From assembly GCA_963718605.1 (NCBI GenBank), contig OY970363.1, forward strand, positions 1,488,001 through 1,552,000: a DNA stretch of 64,000 nucleotides, given 5' to 3'. Source of the DNA: JACCXE01 sp963718605 (GTDB lineage: Bacteria > Actinomycetota > Acidimicrobiia > Acidimicrobiales > JACCXE01). The notes under the pieces are model-generated. The model worked only from the letters and a program-made list of their open reading frames with translations, had not been told where the DNA came from and made no database searches. Positions 9,253 through 16,649 of this stretch are shown piece after piece. Position 1 is the stretch's first letter. Every line of letters starts with the position of its first letter. The translations under genes were made by a program, and so were the position numbers.

Positions 9253-9292
9253 CGCCGAACGCTATTCCGCTGAAGTCACGTAACGTCGAGGT

Positions 9293-9724
9293 ATGCCTAG
9301 TGACTTCCAACTGAAAACCATGAACGCCGTCCACCGCGCGCTGATCAAGGTGAGCTTCGGCAAGATCGGCTGGGACAAGCTCATGGGCATGCCTGGGCTC
9401 GAGCTCACGACGACCGGTCGCAAGAGCGGCCAGAAGCGCGCCGTGATGCTGACGTCGCCTGTGCAAGAGGGCGACACGATCGTGATTGTCGCGTCGCGCG
9501 GTGGCGACCCGACGCACCCGGCGTGGTTCCTCAACCTGCGCGATAACCCCGAAGTCGAGGTGTCGTTCAAAGGCGGGCCGAAGCGCAAGATGATCGCAAC
9601 GGTTGCCGACGCCGCCGAGCGCGCCCGCCTCTGGCCGAAGATCACCGTGCCGCACAAGAACTACGCCGACTATCAGACCAAGACCGACCGCGAGATTCCC
9701 GTGGTGCTGCTCAACCCGGCGTAA
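9293..9724 (+). CDS. Ddn-type F420-dependent nitroreductase-family oxidoreductase
   Basis: The 143-residue protein matches the deazaflavin-dependent nitroreductase (Ddn/FDOR-A) family: PGLELTTTGRKSGQKRAVML (the TxGRKSG cofactor-phosphate contact), DTIVIVASRGGDPTHPAWFLNLRDNPEVEVSF, and the terminal NYADYQTKTDREIPVVLLNP. These split-barrel proteins bind F420H2 and reduce quinones, nitroaromatics or enones at the membrane or in the cytosol. The presence supports an F420-using actinobacterium. The gene stands alone, divergent from the broken DJ-1 gene and convergent with the hypothetical gene at 9750. Confidence 0.92.
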   Translation: MPSDFQLKTMNAVHRALIKVSFGKIGWDKLMGMPGLELTTTGRKSGQKRAVMLTSPVQEGDTIVIVASRGGDPTHPAWFLNLRDNPEVEVSFKGGPKRKMIATVADAAERARLWPKITVPHKNYADYQTKTDREIPVVLLNPA

Positions 9725-9749
9725 GCCACGCCTGGGTTCAAGCGCGGCC

Positions 9750-10130
9750 TCACCGCTGTGGTGAAGATGCGAGCGCGGCCTCGATAGTCGCCTTGGTGCC
9801 AGACGGGTCGTCGCTCGAGAACACGATGTGGGCGTAGTTGGAGCCGGTCGTATTGATGACGACCAACGGGCGCGCGGTGCCGACGATCCAGAAGGACCGC
9901 GGCTGGGTGAAGCCGAAAACCCCGGCGGCAACGAAGCCGGGAATCGACGAACCGAAGGCCCGCATCTTGCGCCGCACGTCGCGCGGATCGTCCACCAACT
10001 CGACCGACGTTATTGCCCGAAGCGGAACCCGCACCTTGCTGCGGAGCGCCCAGAACTTCGCTGCACCGCGAGGCCGCACGACGACGTGCCCGCGTTCAAT
10101 CGAAACGTCGGCTCGGACTCCTTCGGCCAT
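9750..10130 (-). CDS. Conserved hypothetical protein, PH-like fold suspected
   Basis: A 126-residue protein of unknown function. It starts MAEGVRADVSIERGHVVVR, is rich in short beta-strand patterns (SKVRVPLRAITSVELV, RSFWIVGTARPLVVIN, YAHIVFSSDDP) and ends with a helix DPSGTKATIEAALAS. The strand pattern and closing helix are like the bacterial PH-like domain, but this is pattern judgement only. It starts 3 bases after the thiC stop in the same direction, so it is probably the last gene of the thiC transcript. No membrane segment is seen; PGFVAAGVFGF is mildly hydrophobic and too short for a sure span. Confidence 0.7.
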   Translation of the reverse strand: MAEGVRADVSIERGHVVVRPRGAAKFWALRSKVRVPLRAITSVELVDDPRDVRRKMRAFGSSIPGFVAAGVFGFTQPRSFWIVGTARPLVVINTTGSNYAHIVFSSDDPSGTKATIEAALASSPQR

Positions 10131-10133
10131 GGG

Positions 10134-11831
10134 CTACTCCGGTTCGCTGTACACCTGCGCGCCCGAGGCCACGAACTCGGCCGCTTTTTCTTTCATACCC
10201 AATTCGATCGCAACTTCGTCACCAACGCCGTGCTCGGCCGCGTAGTCGCGCACGTCCTGGCTGATCTTCATCGAGCAGAACTTGGGGCCACACATCGAGC
10301 AGAAGTGCGCTGTCTTGGCCGCGTCGGCCGGCAGCGTGGCGTCGTGGAACTTGCGCGCGGTGTCGGGGTCGAGCGACAGGTTGAACTGGTCTTCCCACCG
10401 GAACGCGAACCGCGCCTTCGACAGCGCGTCGTCGCGCTCTTGTGCGCGCGGGTGACCCTTCGCCAGATCGGCTGCGTGCGCGGCGATCTTGTACGCGATC
10501 ACGCCGTCCTTCACGTCGTCGCGATCGGGGAGGCCGAGGTGCTCTTTCGGCGTGACGTAACAAAGCATCGCCGTGCCATACCAACCGATCATCGCCGCAC
10601 CGATCGCCGACGTGATGTGGTCGTAGCCCGGCGCGATGTCAGTAGTGAGCGGGCCGAGTGTGTAGAACGGCGCCTGGTGGCACAGCTCTAGCTGGAGGTC
10701 CATGTTCTCTTTGATCTTGTGCATCGGCACGTGGCCCGGACCCTCGATCATCACTTGCACGTCGTGGCGCCACGCGATCTCGGTGAGTTCACCGAGCGTC
10801 GCCAGTTCGCCGAGTTGGGCCTCGTCGTTCGCGTCCGCGATCGAACCCGGCCGCAGCCCGTCGCCCAACGAGAACGCGATGTCGTACGCCGCGAAGATCT
10901 CGCACAGTTCCTCGAAGTTCTCGTACAGGAAGTTCTCGGTGTGATGGGCCAGGCACCACGCCGCGAGGATCGATCCGCCGCGGCTCACGATGCCGGTGAC
11001 GCGCTTGGCCGTCATCGGCACGTAGCGCAACAACACGCCGGCGTGGATCGTCATGTAGTCGACGCCCTGCTCGGCCTGTTCGATGATCGTGTCGCGGAAG
11101 ATGTCGAAGGTGAGTTCCTCGGCGGCGCCGTTCACCTTCTCGAGCGCCTGGTAGATCGGCACGGTGCCGATGGGGACCGGCGAGTTCCGCATGATCCATT
11201 CCCGCGTGGTGTGAATGCCATGCCCGGTGGACAGGTCCATCACCGTGTCGGCGCCCCACGTGGTGGACCACGTGAGTTTGTCGACCTCTTCCTCCACGCT
11301 CGACGCGACCGCGCTGTTGCCGATGTTGGCGTTGATCTTCACGAGGAAGTTTCGCCCGATGATCATGGGCTCGCTTTCCGGGTGATTGATGTTGCTCGGG
11401 ATGATCGCCCGGCCCCGCGCCACCTCGCCACGGACGAACTCCGCCGCCATCCCCTCGCGCAGCGCGATGAACTCCATCTCGGGAGTGATGTCGCCGCGGC
11501 GGGCGTAATGCATCTGCGACACGTTCTTGCCTGGCGCGGCGCGACGGATGACGGGCGTCGGCCCCGACCACGGGGTGACCGGCTTCACGGCCCGACCATC
11601 GTCACGGGGTTGCACGGCGCGGCCGGGGACGATCACCGTGTCGTTGCGCGCTTCGATCCACGGAGTGCGCAACGCGGGCAGCCCCACGTGCGGATCCGAC
11701 CCCGGGCCCGACGTGTCGTAGATGCCGAACGTCGTGCCGTCGGTCAGATCGACCTGGCTGACCGGCACTCGTACCGACGCGTCACTCTCGGAAACGATGT
11801 AGCTCCGACGCCGTCCGGTTTGTTCGCTCAC
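10134..11831 (-). CDS. thiC: Phosphomethylpyrimidine synthase ThiC
   Basis: ThiC converts aminoimidazole ribotide to hydroxymethylpyrimidine phosphate in thiamine synthesis by radical-SAM chemistry. The 565-residue protein carries MHYARRGDITPEMEFIALRE, VKINANIGNSAV, TWGADTVMDLSTGHGIHTTREWI, SRGGSILAAWCLAHHTENFLYE, MIEGPGHVPMHKIKENM and GPLTTDIAPGYDHITSAIGA. Its C-terminal cluster CSMCGPKFCSMKI has the CxxCxxxxC spacing that ligates the 4Fe-4S cluster. Length is normal for the family. It starts 9 bases after the YceH-like gene, which leaves no room for the thiamine-pyrophosphate riboswitch that usually precedes thiC. Other thiamine genes are not in the window. Confidence 0.97.
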   Translation of the reverse strand: MSEQTGRRRSYIVSESDASVRVPVSQVDLTDGTTFGIYDTSGPGSDPHVGLPALRTPWIEARNDTVIVPGRAVQPRDDGRAVKPVTPWSGPTPVIRRAAPGKNVSQMHYARRGDITPEMEFIALREGMAAEFVRGEVARGRAIIPSNINHPESEPMIIGRNFLVKINANIGNSAVASSVEEEVDKLTWSTTWGADTVMDLSTGHGIHTTREWIMRNSPVPIGTVPIYQALEKVNGAAEELTFDIFRDTIIEQAEQGVDYMTIHAGVLLRYVPMTAKRVTGIVSRGGSILAAWCLAHHTENFLYENFEELCEIFAAYDIAFSLGDGLRPGSIADANDEAQLGELATLGELTEIAWRHDVQVMIEGPGHVPMHKIKENMDLQLELCHQAPFYTLGPLTTDIAPGYDHITSAIGAAMIGWYGTAMLCYVTPKEHLGLPDRDDVKDGVIAYKIAAHAADLAKGHPRAQERDDALSKARFAFRWEDQFNLSLDPDTARKFHDATLPADAAKTAHFCSMCGPKFCSMKISQDVRDYAAEHGVGDEVAIELGMKEKAAEFVASGAQVYSEPE

Positions 11832-11840
11832 AGACCGAGG

Positions 11841-12485
11841 CTACCCGCCTAGTTGTTCGCGCAATTCCGCGATTTCCGCCTCAAGCCTCTCGACCCGCGC
11901 TTCCAGTTCCGCCACCCCCGAATCGCGCGCGGAACTGCGTGGTCCGTCACGCACTTCCGCGCGCGATTGGGTAGGGGCGACGGACGTGTCGACGTCGCCG
12001 AGGAGATGGATCCAGCGGTCCTGGGACTGGCCTGGGCCCCGGCCGATGTTGCGGGCGAGCGGCTCGGGTTTGTTGACGAGCCGATCGAGCACAGACGCCG
12101 CCGTGTCCGGGGCTTCCCACGCGGCGAGTCGTTCGGTGCGGCTCTTGAGTTCGGCCTCGGTCTGCGGGCCGCGGAACATGAGTACCCCGAGCAGCGCCAA
12201 CTCTTCTTGAATCAGCGTTAGCTGTTCTTCCAGACGATGGCCGTATCGGTCGACCGACCGGCCGTGCGACGGCAAGACCGTGCGGATCAGCTGCTTGTCC
12301 TTGAGCGCGCCGAGCACGAATCGAACGTCGTTCTCCGTGTAGCTCGTCACCGGTTCGCGCGACGTCGACTGATTGCACCCCTGCACCAGGGCGCTCAGCG
12401 TGAGCGGGTAGTACTGCGGCGTCGCGAGTTGTTTCTCGATCAGCGTGCCCAGCACGCGCTGCTCGGTGGCATCGAGGTCGAACAT
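11841..12485 (-). CDS. YceH-like DUF480 winged-helix protein
   Basis: The 214-residue protein begins MFDLDATEQRVLGTLIEKQLATPQYYPLTLSALVQGCNQ and continues with RFVLGALKDKQLIRTVLPSHGRSVDRYGHRLEE and LALLGVLMFRGPQTEAELKSRTERLA, which is the tandem winged-helix arrangement of the YceH/DUF480 family. The C-terminus adds a coiled coil (VAELEARVERLEAEIAELREQL). Biochemical function is not established for the family; nucleic-acid binding is inferred. It is upstream of thiC in the same direction with a 9-base gap and divergent from the cyclase at 12516, only 30 bases away. Confidence 0.88.
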   Translation of the reverse strand: MFDLDATEQRVLGTLIEKQLATPQYYPLTLSALVQGCNQSTSREPVTSYTENDVRFVLGALKDKQLIRTVLPSHGRSVDRYGHRLEEQLTLIQEELALLGVLMFRGPQTEAELKSRTERLAAWEAPDTAASVLDRLVNKPEPLARNIGRGPGQSQDRWIHLLGDVDTSVAPTQSRAEVRDGPRSSARDSGVAELEARVERLEAEIAELREQLGG

Positions 12486-12515
12486 GGGTCCGAAGCTACG
12501 CGCAAGACTCGCCCC

Positions 12516-13763
12516 ATGGGGGCCGAAGAACTGGAGTACCGCGAACTGGTGTTCAGTGGCAGGTTGGCGGGACTGTGGGCGCCCGTCAGCGCAGGTCTGA
12601 TCCGGCGGGTCGTGATCGCCGGCGCAATCCTGTTCGCCGCCGGGGGCCTCACGATCCTGCCGTACCTCGTGGGTTGGACCGATATCGAACGCGCCAACTA
12701 CGCCGGGCTGGCGGTGGTAAGCGCGGTCGCGTTCACGGGTTCCGCATTCATGCTCACCTTGCGTAATCTCGCCGCGGAGAGTTTGGAGCGGCTCTTTCCT
12801 CCTGTCGGCGCCGCCGTGTTTCTGAGCGTCGCGATACTTCTCGGGTTCGCAACTGTGTACGTAGGCCCGACCTTCGGCGGCGTCTCGGCGTTCTACGTGC
12901 ACACGCCGTTGATCGCGTTCATTCTCATGCGCACCCGGTGGGCGGTCGTCACGACGGTTCTGACTTGCATCGGCTTTGCGATCGGGCTTCTGATCGTTAG
13001 GTCGCCGGCTGGCGCACAGCTCTTCATCAACGTGCTCATGGGGGCGATAGCTGTCGCGGTCCTGGTGGGTGGGCTAGCGCGCGGACTCGAGCGCACCCGA
13101 TCGCAGGAACACGCGACCCGCAATGAGCTCGACCGCCTCAACGGGCGCCTCCGCCGCTTCCTCGCCCCGCAGGTCGCCGAGGTGGTGATCAGCGAGGGCG
13201 CGCAGCTGGCTCCGCACCGCCAGGACATCGCAGTGTGTTTTGTGGACCTCCGTGGCTTCACCAACTTCACTAACGCGGTTTCAGCGGACACCGTGGTGCA
13301 GGTGCTGACCGCGTACTACGCCGCGGTCGGGCCGATCGTCGACAAGCACAACGCCACGATCGGAGGCTTCGACGGCGACGGTGTGTTCGCCTACCTCGGC
13401 GATCCCGTGCCCAACCCGAATGCGCCGGCCGATGCGTTGGCTATGGCAAAGGGGATCGCGTGCGTGCTCGACGAACTGGTCGTCGAGTGGTCGGTCGCCG
13501 AGGCAACGCTCGGCTACGGCATCGGCCTTGCCTTCGGTGAAGCGACCGTGGGCCTGATGGGATTCGAGAACCGTTTCGACTACACCCCGGTCGGAGCCGT
13601 TGTGAATCTGGCCGCTCGCCTGTGTGCGGATGCCAAGCATGGAGAAATCCTCGTTGACAACGCGTTGCGTAGAAGGGTCGACCTCGGTGACCGTGTCACG
13701 CGACGCGCGGACGTAGATCTCAAGGGTTTCGGTGTGACCGAGACCTACGCGGTGGCGCACTAG
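12516..13763 (+). CDS. Membrane class III adenylate/guanylate cyclase
   Basis: A 415-residue protein with an N-terminal half of about six hydrophobic segments (first one VVIAGAILFAAGGLTILPYL near residue 32), a short coiled linker, and a class III nucleotidyl cyclase domain from about residue 220. The catalytic domain shows VCFVDLRGFTNFTNAV, with the first metal aspartate, then GGFDGDGVFAYLGDP with the second, and YTPVGAVVNLAARLCADAKHG with the Asn/Arg pair for the transition state. It should make cAMP (or cGMP) in response to a membrane or lipid signal. The neighbouring broken paralogue at 13801 has the same architecture. A cNMP-binding protein (24813) and a CRP-like operator (23609) lie within 12 kb. 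Confidence 0.9.
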   Translation: MGAEELEYRELVFSGRLAGLWAPVSAGLIRRVVIAGAILFAAGGLTILPYLVGWTDIERANYAGLAVVSAVAFTGSAFMLTLRNLAAESLERLFPPVGAAVFLSVAILLGFATVYVGPTFGGVSAFYVHTPLIAFILMRTRWAVVTTVLTCIGFAIGLLIVRSPAGAQLFINVLMGAIAVAVLVGGLARGLERTRSQEHATRNELDRLNGRLRRFLAPQVAEVVISEGAQLAPHRQDIAVCFVDLRGFTNFTNAVSADTVVQVLTAYYAAVGPIVDKHNATIGGFDGDGVFAYLGDPVPNPNAPADALAMAKGIACVLDELVVEWSVAEATLGYGIGLAFGEATVGLMGFENRFDYTPVGAVVNLAARLCADAKHGEILVDNALRRRVDLGDRVTRRADVDLKGFGVTETYAVAH

Positions 13764-13800
13764 CGAGCACCGTCCACTGCCAGGCGTCACACTTCCCGGG

Positions 13801-15083
13801 GTGACTGACGACGATGACGTGGAGCTTGTGTGGCAGGGTCCGTTCGCGTCGATGCCGCGCCCGATGGATGTGGGAATGGTCCGAGCCTCGGCGACTGCGG
13901 CCGGGTCGTTCGCCGCATTAGCCGCGCTCGCGCTTCTGCCGGTGCTCGTGGGATGGACGACGGTTCCCGGCTCGAACAAGGCTGGCTTAACGGTCGTTTT
14001 CGTCGGCGCGCTCATAGCGGCGGCGCTGCAGTTTGCGTTGCGGGCCTCGACACCGCGGCAGATGGAGCGCCGCCACCCCAACACACTCTCCGGCCTCTTC
14101 GTCCTTTCAAGTTTGATGGTTGCGAGTGTTGTCGTTTTCGCGGGTCCGTCCTTCGGCTCCGTGGCCGTGTTCGCTGTGGTCATACCGTTGCTCGCGTTTT
14201 CGCGTTGCGTACGCCTTGGGCCGTGGGCGTGACCGCCTTTTCGCTAGCGGCGTATGCGGGCGCACTGGTCTTGCTCGACAACCCGCCCGCTCCGGTTCAG
14301 CAGTTCATCAACGTGGTTGCGTCAGCGGGCGCTGCCGGTGTGCTTATCGGCGGGTTGGCTTCCCGCCTCGACCGAAGCCGACGCCAACTCGCCGACTTCA
14401 ATCACAACCTTGAGGCGCGCGTAAACCAGCAAGTCGGCGAACTCGAGCGGGCTGGGCGGCTGCGCCGGTTTCTGTCACCGTAAGTTGCCGACGTTGTCAC
14501 GTCGGAGGGCGCTGACGAAATGCTTGCGCCGCACCGACGCTATATCGCCGCGTTCTTCGTCGATCTACGCGGATTCACTGCTTTCACGAATGCCGTCACC
14601 GCCGAGCGAGTAATGCGCGCGCTCGGCGAGTACTACGAAGCAGTCGGGTCGGTGCTGGACAAGCAACGCGCGACGATCGGTGGTTTCGACGGCGACGGCG
14701 TGTTCGCGTATCTGGGCGATCCGGTGCCGCATGACGACGCGGCGGGCGCCGCCGTTGCGATGGCGCAAGAGACCGCGCGTTGTTTAGACGGGCTGACCGC
14801 GGGTTGGTCGAACGCCGAGTGCCCCATCGGTTACGGCGTCGGTCTGGGATTTGGCGAAGCCACCTTGGGCCTCGTCGGCTTCTCGAATCGCGCCGACTAC
14901 ACGCCGGTCGGCGGCGTCGTGAACATGGCTGCGCGGTTATGCGCCGACGCACGACACGGCGAGATTGTGATTGAAGATGCGATGCGCAAAGCGGCGGGGC
15001 TTGACGATCACACCATCACGCGCCGCGCGGACGTCGACCTCAAAGGGTTCGGTGTCACGAAGACATATACGGTCGGACACTGA
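13801..15083 (+). pseudogene. Tandem cyclase paralogue with frameshift and in-frame stop
   Basis: This is a second copy of the cyclase architecture: hydrophobic N-terminal half (AALALLPVLVGWTTV, VFVGALIAAALQFAL), LRRFLSP, then a cyclase domain with FFVDLRGFTAFTNAVTAERV, GGFDGDGVFAYLGDP and YTPVGGVVNMAARLCADARHG. Two lesions interrupt it. One base is missing at about 14200-14204, where IPLLAF should run into LRTPWAVGVTAF. A TAA at 14481-14483 stands where the intact neighbour has a glutamine codon (LRRFLAPQVAEV). The catalytic part could still be made alone from 14520 (MLAPHRRYIAAFF) as a 187-residue soluble cyclase, as all metal and transition-state residues remain. Its stop overlaps the next gene's ATG. 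Two independent lesions favour decay over sequencing error. Confidence 0.8.
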
Positions 15084-15496
15084 TGGCGGTCTGGACCTGT
15101 CCCGCGTGCAAGCGCACGTTTGGCAAAGCGAACCAGGGCCATACCTGTGCGCCGGCAATGACGATGAACGAGTACTTCTCGACGGGGCCGGCATTCGAAC
15201 GTCCGATCTTCGACGAGGTCCACGAGTTCGTGACCGGCCTCGGCAAGGACGTGCGCGTCGAGTTTGTATCCGTCGGCGTGTTTTTCAAAAGGAAGACGAC
15301 GTTCGCGGAACTGCGACCACTCACGAAGTGGTCGAACCTTTCGTTCAAGGTGCCGCACAAGATCGACCATCCCTTGATTACCAAGACGTACGAGATGAGC
15401 CCGACCCGCTGGTACTACGTCGTCCGGCTGAAGTTGCCGAGTGACGTCACCGATGACGTCCGCGGCTGGCTCGCCGAGTCTTACGAGAACGACTGA
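15083..15496 (+). CDS. DUF5655-type small protein with CxxC
   Basis: The 137-residue protein begins MAVWTCPACKRTFGKANQGHTC, a small zinc-finger-like start with CxxC and a later HxC. It continues with a conserved domain containing DEVHEFVTGLGKDVRVEFVSVGVFFKRKTTFAELRPLTKWSNLSF, which I recognise as DUF5655. No biochemical function is known for the family. Its ATG overlaps the stop of the broken cyclase. The gene is convergent with the YjbR-like gene and the 3' ends overlap by 16 bases. Confidence 0.8.
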   Translation: MAVWTCPACKRTFGKANQGHTCAPAMTMNEYFSTGPAFERPIFDEVHEFVTGLGKDVRVEFVSVGVFFKRKTTFAELRPLTKWSNLSFKVPHKIDHPLITKTYEMSPTRWYYVVRLKLPSDVTDDVRGWLAESYEND

Positions 15497-15864
15497 GCGT
15501 CGAGCAGCGCGACCAACTTCGTGGGCGCCACCGTGCGGTAGGCGTCCTCGATCACGACGTCGACCTCGTCCCAGTTGACCTTGCCCTCAAGGCGAATGCC
15601 GACCCACCCGCGATGACCGACGTAGGCCGGGCGGTAGTACCGGGAGGGATCGGAAGCGATGAGCGACTCTTGCGCTCCCGGCGGCGCCGCGGCCCAGATA
15701 CCGAGAATGCCGTCACCGTGGTGGTCGTTGTGAAACATCACGAACGTCTTCTTGTCCCGGATAAACCACGTCGGCGCGCCGTGGCTCAAGCGCTCGGTGA
15801 CTTCGGGCAAGTCCATACAAATGCCGCGCACTCTGGTGAGGACCTTCTCCGCCGCTTTCGCCAT
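15481..15864 (-). CDS. MmcQ/YjbR family protein
   Basis: A protein of about 127 residues with the MmcQ/YjbR signature: ICMDLPEVTERLSHGAPTWFIRDKKTFVMF, then IWAAAPPGAQESLIASDPSRYYRPAYVGHRGWVGIRLEG and VIEDAYRTVAPTKL near the end. The fold resembles the CyaY/YjbR group; a DNA-binding role has been suggested for some members but is not shown. I took the ATG at 15864 rather than the open frame's 15885 because it matches the usual MAKAAEK-like N-terminus. It stands alone, convergent with DUF5655. Confidence 0.85.
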   Translation of the reverse strand: MAKAAEKVLTRVRGICMDLPEVTERLSHGAPTWFIRDKKTFVMFHNDHHGDGILGIWAAAPPGAQESLIASDPSRYYRPAYVGHRGWVGIRLEGKVNWDEVDVVIEDAYRTVAPTKLVALLDAQSFS

Positions 15865-15893
15865 TGGGCCAGTCTGCCGATTCAAACGAGTAG

Positions 15894-16640
15894 GTGCAGC
15901 GCTACCGTCTCGCCATCGAAACCGACCAACGTCGACGTCTTCAATTGACCGCCGCGGCGTTGTTCGCCGTGACGTTGCTTGTCGCGGGCTTGGTTGTGGC
16001 GTTCAAAGGGGACGGAAGCAACGACACGCTGGCGAGCACTTCGTCGTCTACCTCCACGACCGCCGGCAACACCGGCACCGACCCCGGTGTGTTTGTGCCC
16101 ACGTCAGCTCCGCCCGCCACCACCACTTCGACGACGATCAAGCAGGCGAAGGCCACGACCACGACCGCGAAGGACGAAGCGCCCGAGCTGCACTGCGTCA
16201 CGACAACGCCCAGCGAGCCGACGCCCGAACCCGACGACTGGGCGACGTATTGGCAGACCAAGCCTGACCCGTTCGAGAACAAGGGTCTCCTGCTCAAGAT
16301 CTGCGTCGACGACCTCACGCCGAAGGTTGGCCAACTGGTCACGCTGAACGTGTTGGCCGACGATCCCGACGCGAAGATCGGCAACGGCGAGTGCGACATC
16401 TACGTCACGTGGGACGGCAACTCGGGCAGCCTCTGCCGCGACACGGTCGCGGTGCCAACAGAACCGAAGCCGACGCCGAAGGCGGAACACGGCCGCGTCA
16501 CGATGACCTACACGCACACCTACAACGGCACGGGCGAAAAGACGATCGACGTGAGTGCGTGGTCCGGGCCCGACAGCCCTGACCGTCATCCCTACTCCAG
16601 CTACAACAGCATCGAGTTACACGTCACCGTTCACAAGTAA
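15894..16640 (+). CDS. Membrane-anchored extracellular protein with Thr/Ser-rich stalk
   Basis: A 248-residue protein of unknown function. An N-terminal signal-anchor (LTAAALFAVTLLVAGLVVAF, residues about 18-37) is followed by a Ser/Thr/Ala-rich stalk of about 55 residues, then a folded domain from about residue 100 with four cysteines (LHCVTTT, LKICVDD, NGECDIYVTW, GSLCRDTV). The strand pattern near the end (GRVTMTYTHTYNGTGEKTIDVSAW) resembles a PKD/Ig-like beta sandwich. It is probably exposed outside the cell and disulfide-stabilised. The start is a GTG at 15894, divergent from the YjbR-like gene. Confidence 0.65.
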   Translation: MQRYRLAIETDQRRRLQLTAAALFAVTLLVAGLVVAFKGDGSNDTLASTSSSTSTTAGNTGTDPGVFVPTSAPPATTTSTTIKQAKATTTTAKDEAPELHCVTTTPSEPTPEPDDWATYWQTKPDPFENKGLLLKICVDDLTPKVGQLVTLNVLADDPDAKIGNGECDIYVTWDGNSGSLCRDTVAVPTEPKPTPKAEHGRVTMTYTHTYNGTGEKTIDVSAWSGPDSPDRHPYSSYNSIELHVTVHK

Positions 16641-16649
16641 CGGCAGCCG

